A stretch of 64,000 bases of DNA from Pigmentiphaga aceris (GCF_008119665.1 NZ_CP043046.1:4588001-4652000), one strand, 5' to 3'. Counted from the stretch's first letter, positions 53,929 through 63,306 are shown. The notes: generated by a model from the letters alone, not told the origin. Program-made: numbers and translations.

Positions 53929-56439
53929 ATGCGTTACCCGCAGTCCACTCGTTTCCACCCAGCGCCGCTGGCGCTTGCCATTGCCCTGGCGCTGTCCGTG
54001 CCCGCATTGGCTCACGCGCAAGCCATCACGGACGCACGGCCCATTGCTCTTTCTATTGCCGCACAGCCGCTGGGCGATGCGCTGAACGAACTGGGTGCCG
54101 CCCTCGGCATGTCCTCCGTGGCGTTTTCGCATGTGCTCGTTGCCGGCAAGACGGCACCCGCCATCCAGGGATCGATGACTGCCCGGCAAGCGCTGGATCG
54201 ACTGTTGGCGGGAACGGGCCTGGTTGGCACCATCAGCAACGGCGTGCTGACCGTGCAGCAGGCACCGCAGACTGGCCCGGCCACGCTTGCGCCGGTGACG
54301 GTCACCGCGCCAGTTGGTCACGACGATGCGACTGAGGGCACAGGTTCGTATGTCGCCCAGTCCTCGACCGTCGGCAGCAAGATGGGCCTGTCTCTGCGCG
54401 AGGTGCCGCAGTCCGTGTCGGTGGTCACCCGCCAGCAGATCGAGGATTTGGGCCTGACGACGCTGCCTGACGCCCTCAAGGCCATGCCGGGCGTGACCGG
54501 CTTCCAGGGTGCCATGCTGACCGACCGGGCGCTTGCACGCGGTTTCGAGGTCGGCATGACCAACATGCGGGTGGACGGCGGGGCAGGCGTCGATCGCGGT
54601 TACGGCATCGACAACGACATGGCGTTCTACGACCGCGTGGAAGTGCTGCGGGGTGCCGACGGTCTGTTCGGCGGCAACGGCGAGCCTGGCGGTGTCATCA
54701 ATCTGGTGCGCAAGCGTCCCACCCGTGAAACCCAGACGATTGTTCAAGCCCAGTATGGAAGCTACAACTTCAAACGTGCCGACATTGATGTGAGCGGGCC
54801 TTTGACCGAGGACGGTCGCATACGCGGTCGTGCCGTCCTGGCCCGCGAAGACAAGCGTTTCTTCTTCGACGTGGCCGAGAGCGAACGTACCTTAGCGTAC
54901 GGCATTCTGGAAGCCGACCTGACGCCTGACACTACCGTGACCCTGGGTGCCAGCTACGTCAAACGCGACTCGTCCGTCCAGGGTTACGGCCTGCCCCGTG
55001 CCAGCACCGGTGAAGACCTCAGACTGCCGCATACTATCTTCCTCAGCGGTGCCAATGACCACGCTGACAAAAGTATCAAGACGGTCTTCGGGCAAGTCGC
55101 CCATCGTTTCAACGAAGACTGGCGGCTGGACCTGGCCGTGAACCACGAGCGCGCCACGCAGGATCGATACGACCACTATTTCTTCGGTGCCCCGAACCTG
55201 AACACCGGTTACGGCACCTACAGCAATGGCACCAACCTCCAGAACGAGACGTGGCAAAACAGCTCGTTGGATGCATCCCTGAAAGGCCGCTTCGGGCTGC
55301 TTGGACGCCAGCATGACGTGATACTCGGTGCCGACTGGTCACGCTTTAAACTGGACACGGATTTCCTGCGGCACGAGCCCTATGTCACCGCAAGGATTCC
55401 CAACATCTACGCGTTCGACCCCTACGATTACCGTCAGCCGTCGTCTCCGATGACGATGTACCGGCGATACAGTCTGCCTCAGCAACAGGCCGGCATCTAC
55501 GGATCGGTCCGGTTTCACGTCACGGATCCCTTGCACCTCATCGCAGGCGGCCGCCTGAGCCGTTATCACTACCGCTTTGAATTCAACAGCGTGAACGCCA
55601 GCGGCACACCGACGAGTACCTCAATCACCGACTACCGCGATGAGAATGTCTTCACTCCCTACCTGGCTGCGACCTACGACCTAAACCAGACCTGGACTGC
55701 CTACGCCAGTCTGGCTGAGACCTTCAAGTCCCAAGCCAGCTCCCTGGCGGGACCGGAACCTGGACGTCCGCTGGATCCGATCACCGGCAGGAATTACGAA
55801 GTCGGCGTCAAGGGCAGTCATCTGGGAGGACGACTGCAAAGTGCGTTTGCCTTCTATCGCATCAATAGAGAGGGCGAAGCCGTACGCGACCCCAACTACC
55901 GCGCCAGCAATGGTCCGATGGGCAGTAGCTGCTGCTACCTGGGCACGGGTCAGGTGGTAAGCGAGGGCTTCGATGCCGAGCTGAGCGGCGAACCCCTTCG
56001 TGACCTGCACGTCTCGCTGAGCTACAGCTACAACGACAACCGCAACGAAAACGCGGCGGGGCAACCGCGCTTCAATGGCCTGAACCCCGAGCACTTGGTC
56101 AAGGCTTTTGCCTCGTATCGTCTCCAGGGTTCCCTGAGCCGCTGGAAGCTTGGCGGCGGCATCACCGCGCAAAGCAAGACCTTTGTGAACGATTTCGCGT
56201 ATGTGCGAAATGGCGATGGCACGGTCAGCAACCAGACCGCCCCATACCGCTTCATCCAGCGTGGCTACATTCTGGCGAGCGCCCACCTCGATTACACGAT
56301 CAACAGCCGGTGGACGGCGTCGTTGAACGTGAACAACCTGTTCGACAAGCGGTACTACAGCACCATTGGCACGCTCGACTACGGCAGCTTCTACGGTACG
56401 CCTCGCACAGCCATGCTGACCCTGCGCGGCCGCTTCTGA
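53929..56439 (+). CDS. TonB-dependent siderophore receptor with STN signalling domain
   Basis: An 836-residue outer-membrane receptor. Signal peptide 1-31 (LALAIALALSVPALAHAQ). The N-terminal STN domain (about 40-115, LSIAAQPLGDALNELGAALG) contacts FecR. A TonB-box-like stretch LAPVTVTAPVG precedes the plug (SLREVPQSVSVVTRQQIEDL; DRVEVLRGADGLFGGNGEPG). The barrel ends in RTAMLTLRGRF, the C-terminal Phe used for outer-membrane insertion. AAGGA precedes ATG 53929. Together with the FecI- and FecR-like genes it is a full surface-signalling unit. The plug resembles ferric-siderophore (FpvA/FoxA-like) receptors; the ligand is unknown. Confidence 0.95.
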   Translation: MRYPQSTRFHPAPLALAIALALSVPALAHAQAITDARPIALSIAAQPLGDALNELGAALGMSSVAFSHVLVAGKTAPAIQGSMTARQALDRLLAGTGLVGTISNGVLTVQQAPQTGPATLAPVTVTAPVGHDDATEGTGSYVAQSSTVGSKMGLSLREVPQSVSVVTRQQIEDLGLTTLPDALKAMPGVTGFQGAMLTDRALARGFEVGMTNMRVDGGAGVDRGYGIDNDMAFYDRVEVLRGADGLFGGNGEPGGVINLVRKRPTRETQTIVQAQYGSYNFKRADIDVSGPLTEDGRIRGRAVLAREDKRFFFDVAESERTLAYGILEADLTPDTTVTLGASYVKRDSSVQGYGLPRASTGEDLRLPHTIFLSGANDHADKSIKTVFGQVAHRFNEDWRLDLAVNHERATQDRYDHYFFGAPNLNTGYGTYSNGTNLQNETWQNSSLDASLKGRFGLLGRQHDVILGADWSRFKLDTDFLRHEPYVTARIPNIYAFDPYDYRQPSSPMTMYRRYSLPQQQAGIYGSVRFHVTDPLHLIAGGRLSRYHYRFEFNSVNASGTPTSTSITDYRDENVFTPYLAATYDLNQTWTAYASLAETFKSQASSLAGPEPGRPLDPITGRNYEVGVKGSHLGGRLQSAFAFYRINREGEAVRDPNYRASNGPMGSSCCYLGTGQVVSEGFDAELSGEPLRDLHVSLSYSYNDNRNENAAGQPRFNGLNPEHLVKAFASYRLQGSLSRWKLGGGITAQSKTFVNDFAYVRNGDGTVSNQTAPYRFIQRGYILASAHLDYTINSRWTASLNVNNLFDKRYYSTIGTLDYGSFYGTPRTAMLTLRGRF

Positions 56440-56460
56440 TCTGAACTAAGTCTTAAAAAA

Positions 56461-56486
56461 AGCGCCCGCACCCGGGCGCTTTTTTC
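56461..56486 (+). terminator. Rho-independent terminator after TonB receptor
   Basis: AGCGCCCG (56461-56468) pairs with CGGGCGCT (56473-56480), 4-base loop, followed by a run of six T. Strong. Confidence 0.92.
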
Positions 56487-56519
56487 TATGCTCTGGGTTT
56501 TCCCGCTGGAAGACCAAGC

Positions 56520-57200
56520 ATGTCCGTTTCAGGCAAACGCATTCGCGTGTGGGACCTTCCCACGCGCCTCTTCCATTGGCTGCTGGCCACCTGTGTGATC
56601 GGTGCCTTCGTCTGTATCAAGGTAGGCGGCCTGTGGGTCGACTACCACTTCCTGTTTGGCTACGCCGCGCTGTCGCTGATTCTGTTCCGCCTGATCTGGG
56701 GCATTGTCGGCCCGCCGCGCGCCCGTTTCATCAACTTCGTGCGCGGCCCGGCAACGGTATGGGCGTATCTGCGTGGCCGCCTGCCCGACCAGCGTGGGCA
56801 CAGCCCGCTAGGTGCCTTGTCAGTGGTGGCGATGCTGCTGGCCTTCAGCTTTCAGACGGTCAGCGGCCTGTTCACCAACGACGACATCATGAGCGAAGGG
56901 CCGCTGGTGGCACGAATCTCGAAAGAGACCTCGGATTGGATTTCCAGCCTGCATCATTCCAACGAATGGATCATGATCGGGCTGGTCGGTCTGCACATCG
57001 CCGCAGTAGCGTATTACGTGCTGGTGCAACGCAAGCGCATCGTGACCGCGATGATCACAGGCGACGACACCGCTTTGCCCGGCGATACCCGCGAGTCGAC
57101 ACCGGATAACGCTTCAGTCAGGGTACGTGGGCTGGTGGTGGCGCTGGTATCGGTGGGGATTGTGTGGTCGATTGTGCGTTTTGGGCCGGGCGGGTTCTGA
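56520..57200 (+). CDS. Cytochrome b561-family protein
   Basis: A 226-residue integral membrane di-heme cytochrome b with four main helices. RVWDLPTRLFHWLLATCVIG holds the first heme His in helix 1; YHFLFGYAALSLILFRLIWG helix 2; SPLGALSVVAMLLAFSFQTV helix 3 and HHSNEWIMIGLVGLHIAAVA helix 4 carry further His ligands. A fifth hydrophobic segment ends the protein. Such proteins pass electrons between the quinone pool and soluble carriers. It converges with a cytochrome c' gene, 76 bases between their stops; the two are a likely functional pair. Confidence 0.93.
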   Translation: MSVSGKRIRVWDLPTRLFHWLLATCVIGAFVCIKVGGLWVDYHFLFGYAALSLILFRLIWGIVGPPRARFINFVRGPATVWAYLRGRLPDQRGHSPLGALSVVAMLLAFSFQTVSGLFTNDDIMSEGPLVARISKETSDWISSLHHSNEWIMIGLVGLHIAAVAYYVLVQRKRIVTAMITGDDTALPGDTRESTPDNASVRVRGLVVALVSVGIVWSIVRFGPGGF

Positions 57201-57206
57201 ATAAAA

Positions 57207-57236
57207 AAACCCACCAGCCAATGGCATGGTGGGTTT
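57207..57236 (-). terminator. Rho-independent terminator after cytochrome c' gene
   Basis: AAACCCACCA (57207-57216) pairs with TGGTGGGTTT (57227-57236) with a nested GCC/GGC stem. On the minus strand it is followed by a T run. It may also serve the converging cytochrome b561 gene. Confidence 0.85.
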
Positions 57237-57276
57237 GATCGAGCCAGGCTAGAAGCCTGCGTCTACTCAAACCGGA

Positions 57277-57741
57277 TCAACGATTCCGGAAGCTGTCGTG
57301 GCACGCCTTGCAGCTTTGTCCCACGGCACCGTAGGCAGCCTTCACCTGGGCCAGATCGCCGCTCTTGGCAGCATCGTCAAGCTTGGCCATGGCGGTTTGC
57401 ATATTGGTTGCCGCTTGCTGGAACTTCGGCGTTTCTTTCCAGACGTCGTCACGCGCCTTGCCACCCTCGGTACCCGGACCAAAGGCTTCCCAGGGCAAGG
57501 CGGCCAGCTGCGTCAACAGGGCCGTCTGCTTCTGCACGGCAGCAGCATCGAACGGTGCCTGTTCACGAACCACCGGGGCCAGGCGACCGAACTGGGTGCC
57601 CAGCACGGACAGCGCCGATTGGCGGTACTTGATTGCGTCTTCAGGCTTCGCAAACGCGGACTGCGCCGATGCCGACGTGGCACCCAGCACAAGCAAGAGC
57701 GAGGTACAGGCCGTGGTCAGGATATAAGCGGTTCTTTTCAT
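57277..57741 (-). CDS. Cytochrome c' family (c556) periplasmic monoheme cytochrome
   Basis: A 154-residue exported four-helix cytochrome. Signal peptide 1-27 (LTTACTSLLLVLGATSASAQ). The heme motif CKACH is near the C-terminus (QSCKACHDSFRNR), the usual place in the c'/c556 class; the helical bundle starts AFAKPEDAIKYRQSALSVLG. ATG 57741 is set by AAGGA six bases upstream; an ATG six bases earlier is possible. It probably exchanges electrons with the neighbouring cytochrome b561, or binds NO like other c' proteins. Confidence 0.93.
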   Translation of the reverse strand: MKRTAYILTTACTSLLLVLGATSASAQSAFAKPEDAIKYRQSALSVLGTQFGRLAPVVREQAPFDAAAVQKQTALLTQLAALPWEAFGPGTEGGKARDDVWKETPKFQQAATNMQTAMAKLDDAAKSGDLAQVKAAYGAVGQSCKACHDSFRNR

Positions 57742-57883
57742 CGACATTCCTTGTAGAAAGAGGCTTGGGCAGACACAAGCATCAGAAAGGGGCAACTGAA
57801 GCGCACGGCTTCCGCACATGCGCATCCTACGGGCAAAACATGGCTTTTTGCTACCCCACCCTACCCACGGACTTGTCACTAGC

Positions 57884-58816
57884 TTATGGCACGCTGTGTC
57901 GGTCCTGAGCAGCTACGGTCAGACCGCGCACGATATGTTCAAGCAAGGCGCGGGCGGCAGGCGAAATCGGGCGGCCAGCCCGGCTCACCACGTGCAGCCC
58001 ACCTTGGTTCAGCAACACGTTCTGCATGGGCAATGCGGCCAGCTCAAGGCTGGCCAGATCGCCAGGAATAGCCACGGTCGGCATCAGTGCATAACCAATG
58101 CCGGTGGCGGCGAACTGCCATAGCGCCTTGAACGAGGACGTCGTCAACACGTTGCGCAACCGGATCTGCTCACTGATTTCGGCGGCCTGAATATGCTGGC
58201 GCACCCCAAACCCTTCCTGCATGGTCGCGCCGGGATAAGGCATCAGGTCGGCCAGTGTCAGCGGCTCGCGTTGCCGGGTCAGCGGATGATCGCGACGCAC
58301 AATGGCGCGTATGGGTTCCGGCCGGGAGTAATGCGTGTGCAGACGCGCATCCGCCGGAGGCTCGAACACCATGCCGATGTAGGCACGTCCATCGATAATG
58401 CGCTGGGCAATCTCCGTGGTGCGGGCAACATCGATATCCAGCGTCACTTCCGGGTAGCTCAGCCAATAGCCGCGCAACACCTGAGACACCAGCAACTCGA
58501 TGAAACCTTCCCCCACCAGCAGGTCGACGTGACCACGTTCGGCGTGACGCAGGCTGTCGATCTCGGCGAAGAAGTGCTCTTCGTTGTTCTGCCGCCGTTT
58601 CAGGTGGGCAGCCAGTACCAGACCCGCCTCGGTGGCCACCACGCCACGACCGCGCCGTTCCAGTAGCGGGATGCCGCAATCGACTTCCAATGCAGCAACT
58701 GCCCTGCTGATCGCGGATGGGTCCATGTTCAATGCCTCGGCTGCACCTCGGACCGAACCGGTACGAATCACCTGCATGAAGTATTGGCTGCGCCGACTGT
58801 CGAGTTTTTCGTCCAT
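57884..58816 (-). CDS. LysR-family transcriptional regulator
   Basis: A 310-residue LysR-type regulator. HTH at residues 8-65 (SRRSQYFMQVIRTGSVRGAA; EALNMDPSAISRAVAALEVD) and effector domain about 95-300 (GHVDLLVGEGFIELLVSQVL). ATG 58816 has AAGGA eight bases upstream. It is divergent from the DUF3100 and M20 genes (59091 on) across 274 bases, which should contain its operator, so it probably controls their expression. Confidence 0.93.
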   Translation of the reverse strand: MDEKLDSRRSQYFMQVIRTGSVRGAAEALNMDPSAISRAVAALEVDCGIPLLERRGRGVVATEAGLVLAAHLKRRQNNEEHFFAEIDSLRHAERGHVDLLVGEGFIELLVSQVLRGYWLSYPEVTLDIDVARTTEIAQRIIDGRAYIGMVFEPPADARLHTHYSRPEPIRAIVRRDHPLTRQREPLTLADLMPYPGATMQEGFGVRQHIQAAEISEQIRLRNVLTTSSFKALWQFAATGIGYALMPTVAIPGDLASLELAALPMQNVLLNQGGLHVVSRAGRPISPAARALLEHIVRGLTVAAQDRHSVP

Positions 58817-59090
58817 CCAGACATTCCTTGCAGAACAACCGCCCGCTCGGCGGGCAGAAAATAAAGTCCTGTGGCATCTGGCACACACGGAAATGCGGCT
58901 TGCCAGGGAACCACACATCGTTGCATTTTACGCAACGGTTCGTGTCATTGGTTGTCATGGATGCATGCACGCCGATCGCCGACAATTGCGCGCCGCGGTC
59001 GATCCCGAATTCGACCGCAAGACCGAAGGCGTCCACGCCTCACTGATTTCACCCCTGATTTCCCCCGATTTCCCCTCGGAGACTTAAAGC

Positions 59091-60428
59091 ATGTCCGCAG
59101 CACTGTCCGGTATGGATGCCAGCTCTCCCACCATGGCCGGGCGCATTCGCCTGATCATCGCCATCCTGCTGGTCGTTCTGATCGCGGAGTCGATCGGCAC
59201 CTTCTCGTTTGCCGTCGGCAAGGGCAAGGTCGTGTTGCAGCCCATGCTGTGGGCCATCTTCATTGGTGCCATCGTGGCCATGCTGGCGCGCCGCGCGCCG
59301 TCGCCGATCGGCATCAGCGAACAACAACAGTCCTACATCAGCGGCTACCTGCAATTCGCCCTGATGCCCTTCCTGGCCAAGCTTGGCATGATGGTCGGCG
59401 GCTCGCTGCCTTCAGTGAAGGCGGCAGGTTTCGCCCTGGTGTTCCAGGAATTCGGTCACTTCTTCGGCACCATGGCCATTGGCCTGCCGTTGGCATTGCT
59501 GCTGGGCATCAAGCGCGAAGCCATCGGCGCGACCTTCTCGGTCGGCCGTGAGCCCAGCCTGGCCATCATTGCCGAGCGCTTCGGCATGCAGTCCCCGGAA
59601 GGCCGTGGCGTGATGGCGGAATACATCACCGGCACCGTGCTGGGCGCGTTGTTCATTGGTGTGCTGGCCAGCTTGATCACCTCGTTGGGCATCTTCGACC
59701 CGCGTTCGCTGGCGATGGGTGCCGGCGTCGGGTCGGGCAGCATGATGGCCGCTGGCGTGGCGGCGATCGCGTCGCAGTACCCGCCCGAAATGGCGAAGGA
59801 AATCGGCGCACTGGCTGCTGCCGCCAACCTGCTGACCACCGTGTTCGGCGTGTACTTCACCCTCTTCATCTCGCTGCCGACCACTATCTGGCTCTATGGC
59901 AAGCTTGAGCCCGTCATCGGTCGCTTCGGCAAGCAAAAGGCCAGCGCCGAGGCAGTCGCCAATGTCGACGCCAACAGCACCAGCCACGCTGCACCGCCGA
60001 TGGGCTATGCCGACAAGCTGGTGGGCTGGTTCGCGTGCGGCCTGCTGACCCTGGTGGGCAACAAGTTCGGTTACGGCGTGCCGATCATGGACGCCCTGCC
60101 GGGCGCAATGATCATCATCGCTATCGTGATCGTTGCTGACCTGGTTTACCGCCTGCTGGGCAAGGTACCGATGGTCGCCATCCTGTCGCTGTTCGCGATG
60201 GCTGTCGGCTGCCCTGGCCTGCTGCCCTTCTCGGATGCCGCGATCGCGCTGGTCGCCAAGGTAAACTTCCTGCCATTCACCACGGTGATCCTGGCAATGG
60301 CCGGCCTGTCGATCCTGAAAGACCTGCCGGCGTTCCGCCGCCTGGGCTGGAAGATCATCGTCGTGTCGCTGGCCGCCAGCACCGGCACCTTCCTTGGCGC
60401 GACGGTTATCGCCGAGTTCTTCCACTAA
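59091..60428 (+). CDS. DUF3100 multi-pass membrane protein, probable transporter
   Basis: A 445-residue inner-membrane protein of the DUF3100 family with about ten to eleven helices in two halves (IRLIIAILLVVLIAESIGTF; FVLVFQEFGHFFGTMAIGL-type helix 4; YVGVPIMDALPG-type second half near residue 325). A polar cytoplasmic link (KQKASAEAVANVDANSTSHA) joins the halves. No proven function is known for the family. It is 12 bases upstream of an M20 amidohydrolase and divergent from LysR, a common arrangement that suggests it brings in the hydrolase substrate. Confidence 0.87.
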   Translation: MSAALSGMDASSPTMAGRIRLIIAILLVVLIAESIGTFSFAVGKGKVVLQPMLWAIFIGAIVAMLARRAPSPIGISEQQQSYISGYLQFALMPFLAKLGMMVGGSLPSVKAAGFALVFQEFGHFFGTMAIGLPLALLLGIKREAIGATFSVGREPSLAIIAERFGMQSPEGRGVMAEYITGTVLGALFIGVLASLITSLGIFDPRSLAMGAGVGSGSMMAAGVAAIASQYPPEMAKEIGALAAAANLLTTVFGVYFTLFISLPTTIWLYGKLEPVIGRFGKQKASAEAVANVDANSTSHAAPPMGYADKLVGWFACGLLTLVGNKFGYGVPIMDALPGAMIIIAIVIVADLVYRLLGKVPMVAILSLFAMAVGCPGLLPFSDAAIALVAKVNFLPFTTVILAMAGLSILKDLPAFRRLGWKIIVVSLAASTGTFLGATVIAEFFH

Positions 60429-60440
60429 AAAGGAACCGAC

Positions 60441-61616
60441 ATGGACATGAAGGCATTGCCCTGGTTGGCAGACGACACCATCGCCCGCATGACGGCGTGG
60501 CGTCGCGACTTGCACGCCCACCCCGAAACCGCTTACGAAGAACACCGTACCTCGGAAATCGTCGCCAACGCCTTGCAGGCCATGGGCATCGAGATCCATC
60601 GCGGTCTGGCGGGCACCGGCGTGGTCGGTACGCTGCGTAACGGCGACGGCCCGAGCATCGGCCTGCGCGCCGACATGGACGCGCTTGACATGACCGAACT
60701 GGGCGACAAGCCCTACATGTCGAAGACCCCCGGCAAAATGCACGGGTGCGGCCACGACGGCCACACGTCCATGTTGCTGGGCGCGGCCGAATATCTGGCC
60801 AAGCACCGCAACTTCCGTGGCACCGTGCACTTCATCTTCCAGCCTGCGGAAGAGAACGAAGGCGGTGGCAAGAAAATGATCGAAGACGGTCTGTTCGACC
60901 TCTTCCCCTGCGATTCGGTCTACGGCATGCACAACATGCCCAGCATGCCCGAAGGCATCTTCGGTGTTCGCAAAGGCCCGATCATGGCCTGCCTGGACAC
61001 CTTTGAAGTGGTCATCACCGGCAAGGGCACGCACGCCGCCCAGCCGGAACGCGGCATCGATCCGATCGTGGCCTCGTCGCAGCTGATCAACGCGCTGCAA
61101 ACCATCCCCAGCCGCCGCACCAGCGCGCTGGACGCATTGGTGGTCACGGTCACGCAGATCCACGGTGGCGACACCTGGAACGTAATCCCGGAAACCGTGG
61201 TGCTGCGCGGCACCGTGCGTTCCTTCGACCCGGACGTGCGCAACCGCGCTCAGGAATTGTTCGGCAAAGTCTGTGCGGGCGTGGCTGACACCACCGACAC
61301 CAAGATCGACGTGAACTACATGCGCGGTTATCCCGCCACGGTGAACTCGGCAGCAGAAGCCGTGATCGCCACCGAAGTCGCGACGGCGCTGGTGGGTGCA
61401 GACAAGGTAGATGCCGACTGCGTACCCAACATGGCCTCGGAAGATTTCGCGTTCATGCTGGAAGCCAAGCCGGGCGCGTATGTGTTCCTGGGTGCAGGCA
61501 AGCAGGTGGGCAAGGATGCACCGCTGCACAATCCGTACTATGACTTCAATGACGATGTGCTGGGATTGGGCGCACGTTATTGGGTAGCGTTGACGGAACG
61601 AGTGTTGAAAGCTTAA
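60441..61616 (+). CDS. M20-family metallo-amidohydrolase
   Basis: A 391-residue amidohydrolase of the hippurate/N-acyl-amino acid hydrolase group. Metal ligands: MHGCGHDGH (His101, Cys103, His105), the EE pair in FQPAEENEGGG, GMHNMPSMPEGIFG, and the late NMASEDFAFMLEAKPGAY. AAGGA precedes ATG 60441. It is 12 bases past DUF3100, so the two are one operon. It is a paralogue of the M20 gene at 38755 (similar length and motif spacing). A terminator follows at 61647. Confidence 0.93.
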   Translation: MDMKALPWLADDTIARMTAWRRDLHAHPETAYEEHRTSEIVANALQAMGIEIHRGLAGTGVVGTLRNGDGPSIGLRADMDALDMTELGDKPYMSKTPGKMHGCGHDGHTSMLLGAAEYLAKHRNFRGTVHFIFQPAEENEGGGKKMIEDGLFDLFPCDSVYGMHNMPSMPEGIFGVRKGPIMACLDTFEVVITGKGTHAAQPERGIDPIVASSQLINALQTIPSRRTSALDALVVTVTQIHGGDTWNVIPETVVLRGTVRSFDPDVRNRAQELFGKVCAGVADTTDTKIDVNYMRGYPATVNSAAEAVIATEVATALVGADKVDADCVPNMASEDFAFMLEAKPGAYVFLGAGKQVGKDAPLHNPYYDFNDDVLGLGARYWVALTERVLKA

Positions 61617-61646
61617 TCTAGCCTGAACCTTTATTTGTGACCTACC

Positions 61647-61680
61647 AAAGGCCGGATGACCGCAAGTCAGCCGGCCTTTT
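61647..61680 (+). terminator. Rho-independent terminator after M20 gene
   Basis: AAAGGCCGG (61647-61655) pairs with CCGGCCTTT (61671-61679), with an inner TGAC/GTCA stem, then TTTT. Strong. Confidence 0.88.
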
Positions 61681-61872
61681 ATCAGATAAAAATAGAAAAT
61701 CCAAAATTATTAGTGGCCGACGCAATTACGTTTAGTCATGAGCACTGAGATTCAAAATCTTCCCCGAACGCCGCGCATCGAGAAAAAGGGGACCCAGAAC
61801 TAACGTGAAAAGTTTATCGCAAATCGTCGCACCCCGCTCAAACCAACCATTATTGGCAACGATCTAAGGATT
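61681..61872. other. AT-rich leader of an acquired gene
   Basis: 192 bases that are AT-rich next to the upstream terminator. A 21-codon open frame at 61738-61803 (MSTEIQNLPRTPRIEKKGTQ) has no clear ribosome site and is probably not a gene. No att-like repeats were found by eye. Confidence 0.4.
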
Positions 61873-63273
61873 ATGGTGAAAGCAAATATTATCGCAAATG
61901 AAGACCTGGAAGCCCTGTTAGCCCTACACGAAGATCATTTCAACGACATTAAGAGCAAAAGAATCGCTCCTGCAAAACTTCAAGAAACGTTTGTCGCTTT
62001 TGCAAATTCAGACGGCGGCGATCTTTATATTGGCATAGAAGACAAAGCCGTTGCTGGCCAGCGAGTTTGTGGGCTTACAGAACCGGAGGAAGCGAACGCG
62101 ATTATCGCGACACTCCTGGAAGAAACTCAACCCGCAGTGGAAAATGTTGACATTGAATTCCTTCAAACCGAAAGAGACGGAATAATTCTTCACGTAGCAA
62201 TTCCAAAAAGCCCAAAGGTTCACTACACCGCAAGCGGCGATTGCTTTATTAGAATTAACGCCGCTAAACGAAAAATAAAAGGCGAAAGAATTACTCAGCT
62301 TGGATATTCCAAGGGTGCAGAGTTATATGAAAAAAAGGCCGTCAAAGACGTAGACCTCGATGACATAACAGACGCTGAAAGTCTCAACGACTATATGGCG
62401 AGGGTAGGAAGCAAGCTAAATCCTGAAATTTTTTTGAGAAAACAGAGACTTCTTTCTGCAGAAGGAGCAAAGAAATTTCCCAATGTGGGATGCGTGCTTC
62501 TTTTTGGAGAGGAACCACAGGCCACATTAGATACTCGCTGCGCCGTTAAAGTTTACCGTCTGCGCACTACCGAGAAAGAGTATCGAAGAGAGCAACTTGA
62601 GGAGATGCCGGTAACAATAAACGGAAACATAGAAAACATCATCAAAGAAACCATTAAAAAAGTTGCGAACTATATTGACGGAGCGGCATTCCAAGAAAAT
62701 GGAAGATTAGTTAAGCTTAGCTATCCTGCTGAGGCACTAAAAGAAATTCTTGTTAACTCAGTTTTGCACAGAGATTACAGCTTAAATGATGACATTCATG
62801 TTCGGGTCTTCGACAACCGGGTTGAAGTTCAGAGCCCTGGGCGCCTACCCGGGTACATGAGCCTAGAAAATCTTTACGAAGAGCGTTTTTCAAGAAACCC
62901 GAATCTCGTTCGAATGATGCACAACCTTCCAAACCCAGTAAATCACGATATTGGCGAAGGTCTCGATACAGCAAAAAACGAACTAAAAAAAGCTGGCCTA
63001 ATCGCGCCAGTTTTTGAGGAAAAAGAAAATGCCTTCATCGTGACTATTAAGCACCAAAAAATTGCGTCCGTTGAGGAAGTCGTACTAGCTTATCTGAATG
63101 AAAACCCTACTGCCGAACTGACAAATAAACTGGTCAGACAACTTAGTGGCGAAGACGACATGCAAAAAGTTAAATCAGCCTTGCAAAAACTGCGCGCCAA
63201 TGGACAAATAAGGCCCGTCGACGACAAAGCCAACGCCTTTAACTTTCGCTACGTAAAAACACAACTGCCTTGA
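61873..63273 (+). CDS. AlbA_2 / GHKL-ATPase domain protein (putative DNA-binding, helicase-related)
   Basis: A 466-residue protein. Residues 15-130 form an AlbA_2 (Schlafen-like) domain: HEDHFNDIKSKRIAPAKLQE, NSDGGDLYIGIEDKAVAGQR. Residues about 270-370 resemble the HATPase_c_4 domain seen with it: LKEILVNSVLHRDYSLNDDI with HVRVFDNRVEVQSPGRLP and NPVNHDIGEGLDTAKNELKK. A winged-helix-like end follows (EEVVLAYLNENPTAELTNKL). AlbA_2-ATPase genes are often accessory and some act in defence or transcription control. The gene is clearly AT-rich: the 60-base line 62281-62340 has 25 G+C, against 40 at 61081-61140. ATG 61873 has AAGGA two bases upstream; GTG 61876 is possible. Confidence 0.85.
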   Translation: MVKANIIANEDLEALLALHEDHFNDIKSKRIAPAKLQETFVAFANSDGGDLYIGIEDKAVAGQRVCGLTEPEEANAIIATLLEETQPAVENVDIEFLQTERDGIILHVAIPKSPKVHYTASGDCFIRINAAKRKIKGERITQLGYSKGAELYEKKAVKDVDLDDITDAESLNDYMARVGSKLNPEIFLRKQRLLSAEGAKKFPNVGCVLLFGEEPQATLDTRCAVKVYRLRTTEKEYRREQLEEMPVTINGNIENIIKETIKKVANYIDGAAFQENGRLVKLSYPAEALKEILVNSVLHRDYSLNDDIHVRVFDNRVEVQSPGRLPGYMSLENLYEERFSRNPNLVRMMHNLPNPVNHDIGEGLDTAKNELKKAGLIAPVFEEKENAFIVTIKHQKIASVEEVVLAYLNENPTAELTNKLVRQLSGEDDMQKVKSALQKLRANGQIRPVDDKANAFNFRYVKTQLP

Positions 63274-63306
63274 AATTTTCTTGTGCGTGTAAATCGGCGC
63301 GTCAGC

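Noticed and set aside
53848-56533. TGTCCGTTTCAGG occurs at 53848-53860 and 56521-56533
   Set aside because: It looked like a shared promoter element, but the second copy begins inside the cytochrome b561 start codon and codes for its first residues, so chance is more likely.
59412-61529. 705-codon minus-strand frame
   Set aside because: Antisense to DUF3100 and M20 genes, both of which carry clear motifs.
61738-61803. A 21-codon peptide frame upstream of the AlbA_2 gene
   Set aside because: No ribosome site or recognisable family; probably random.
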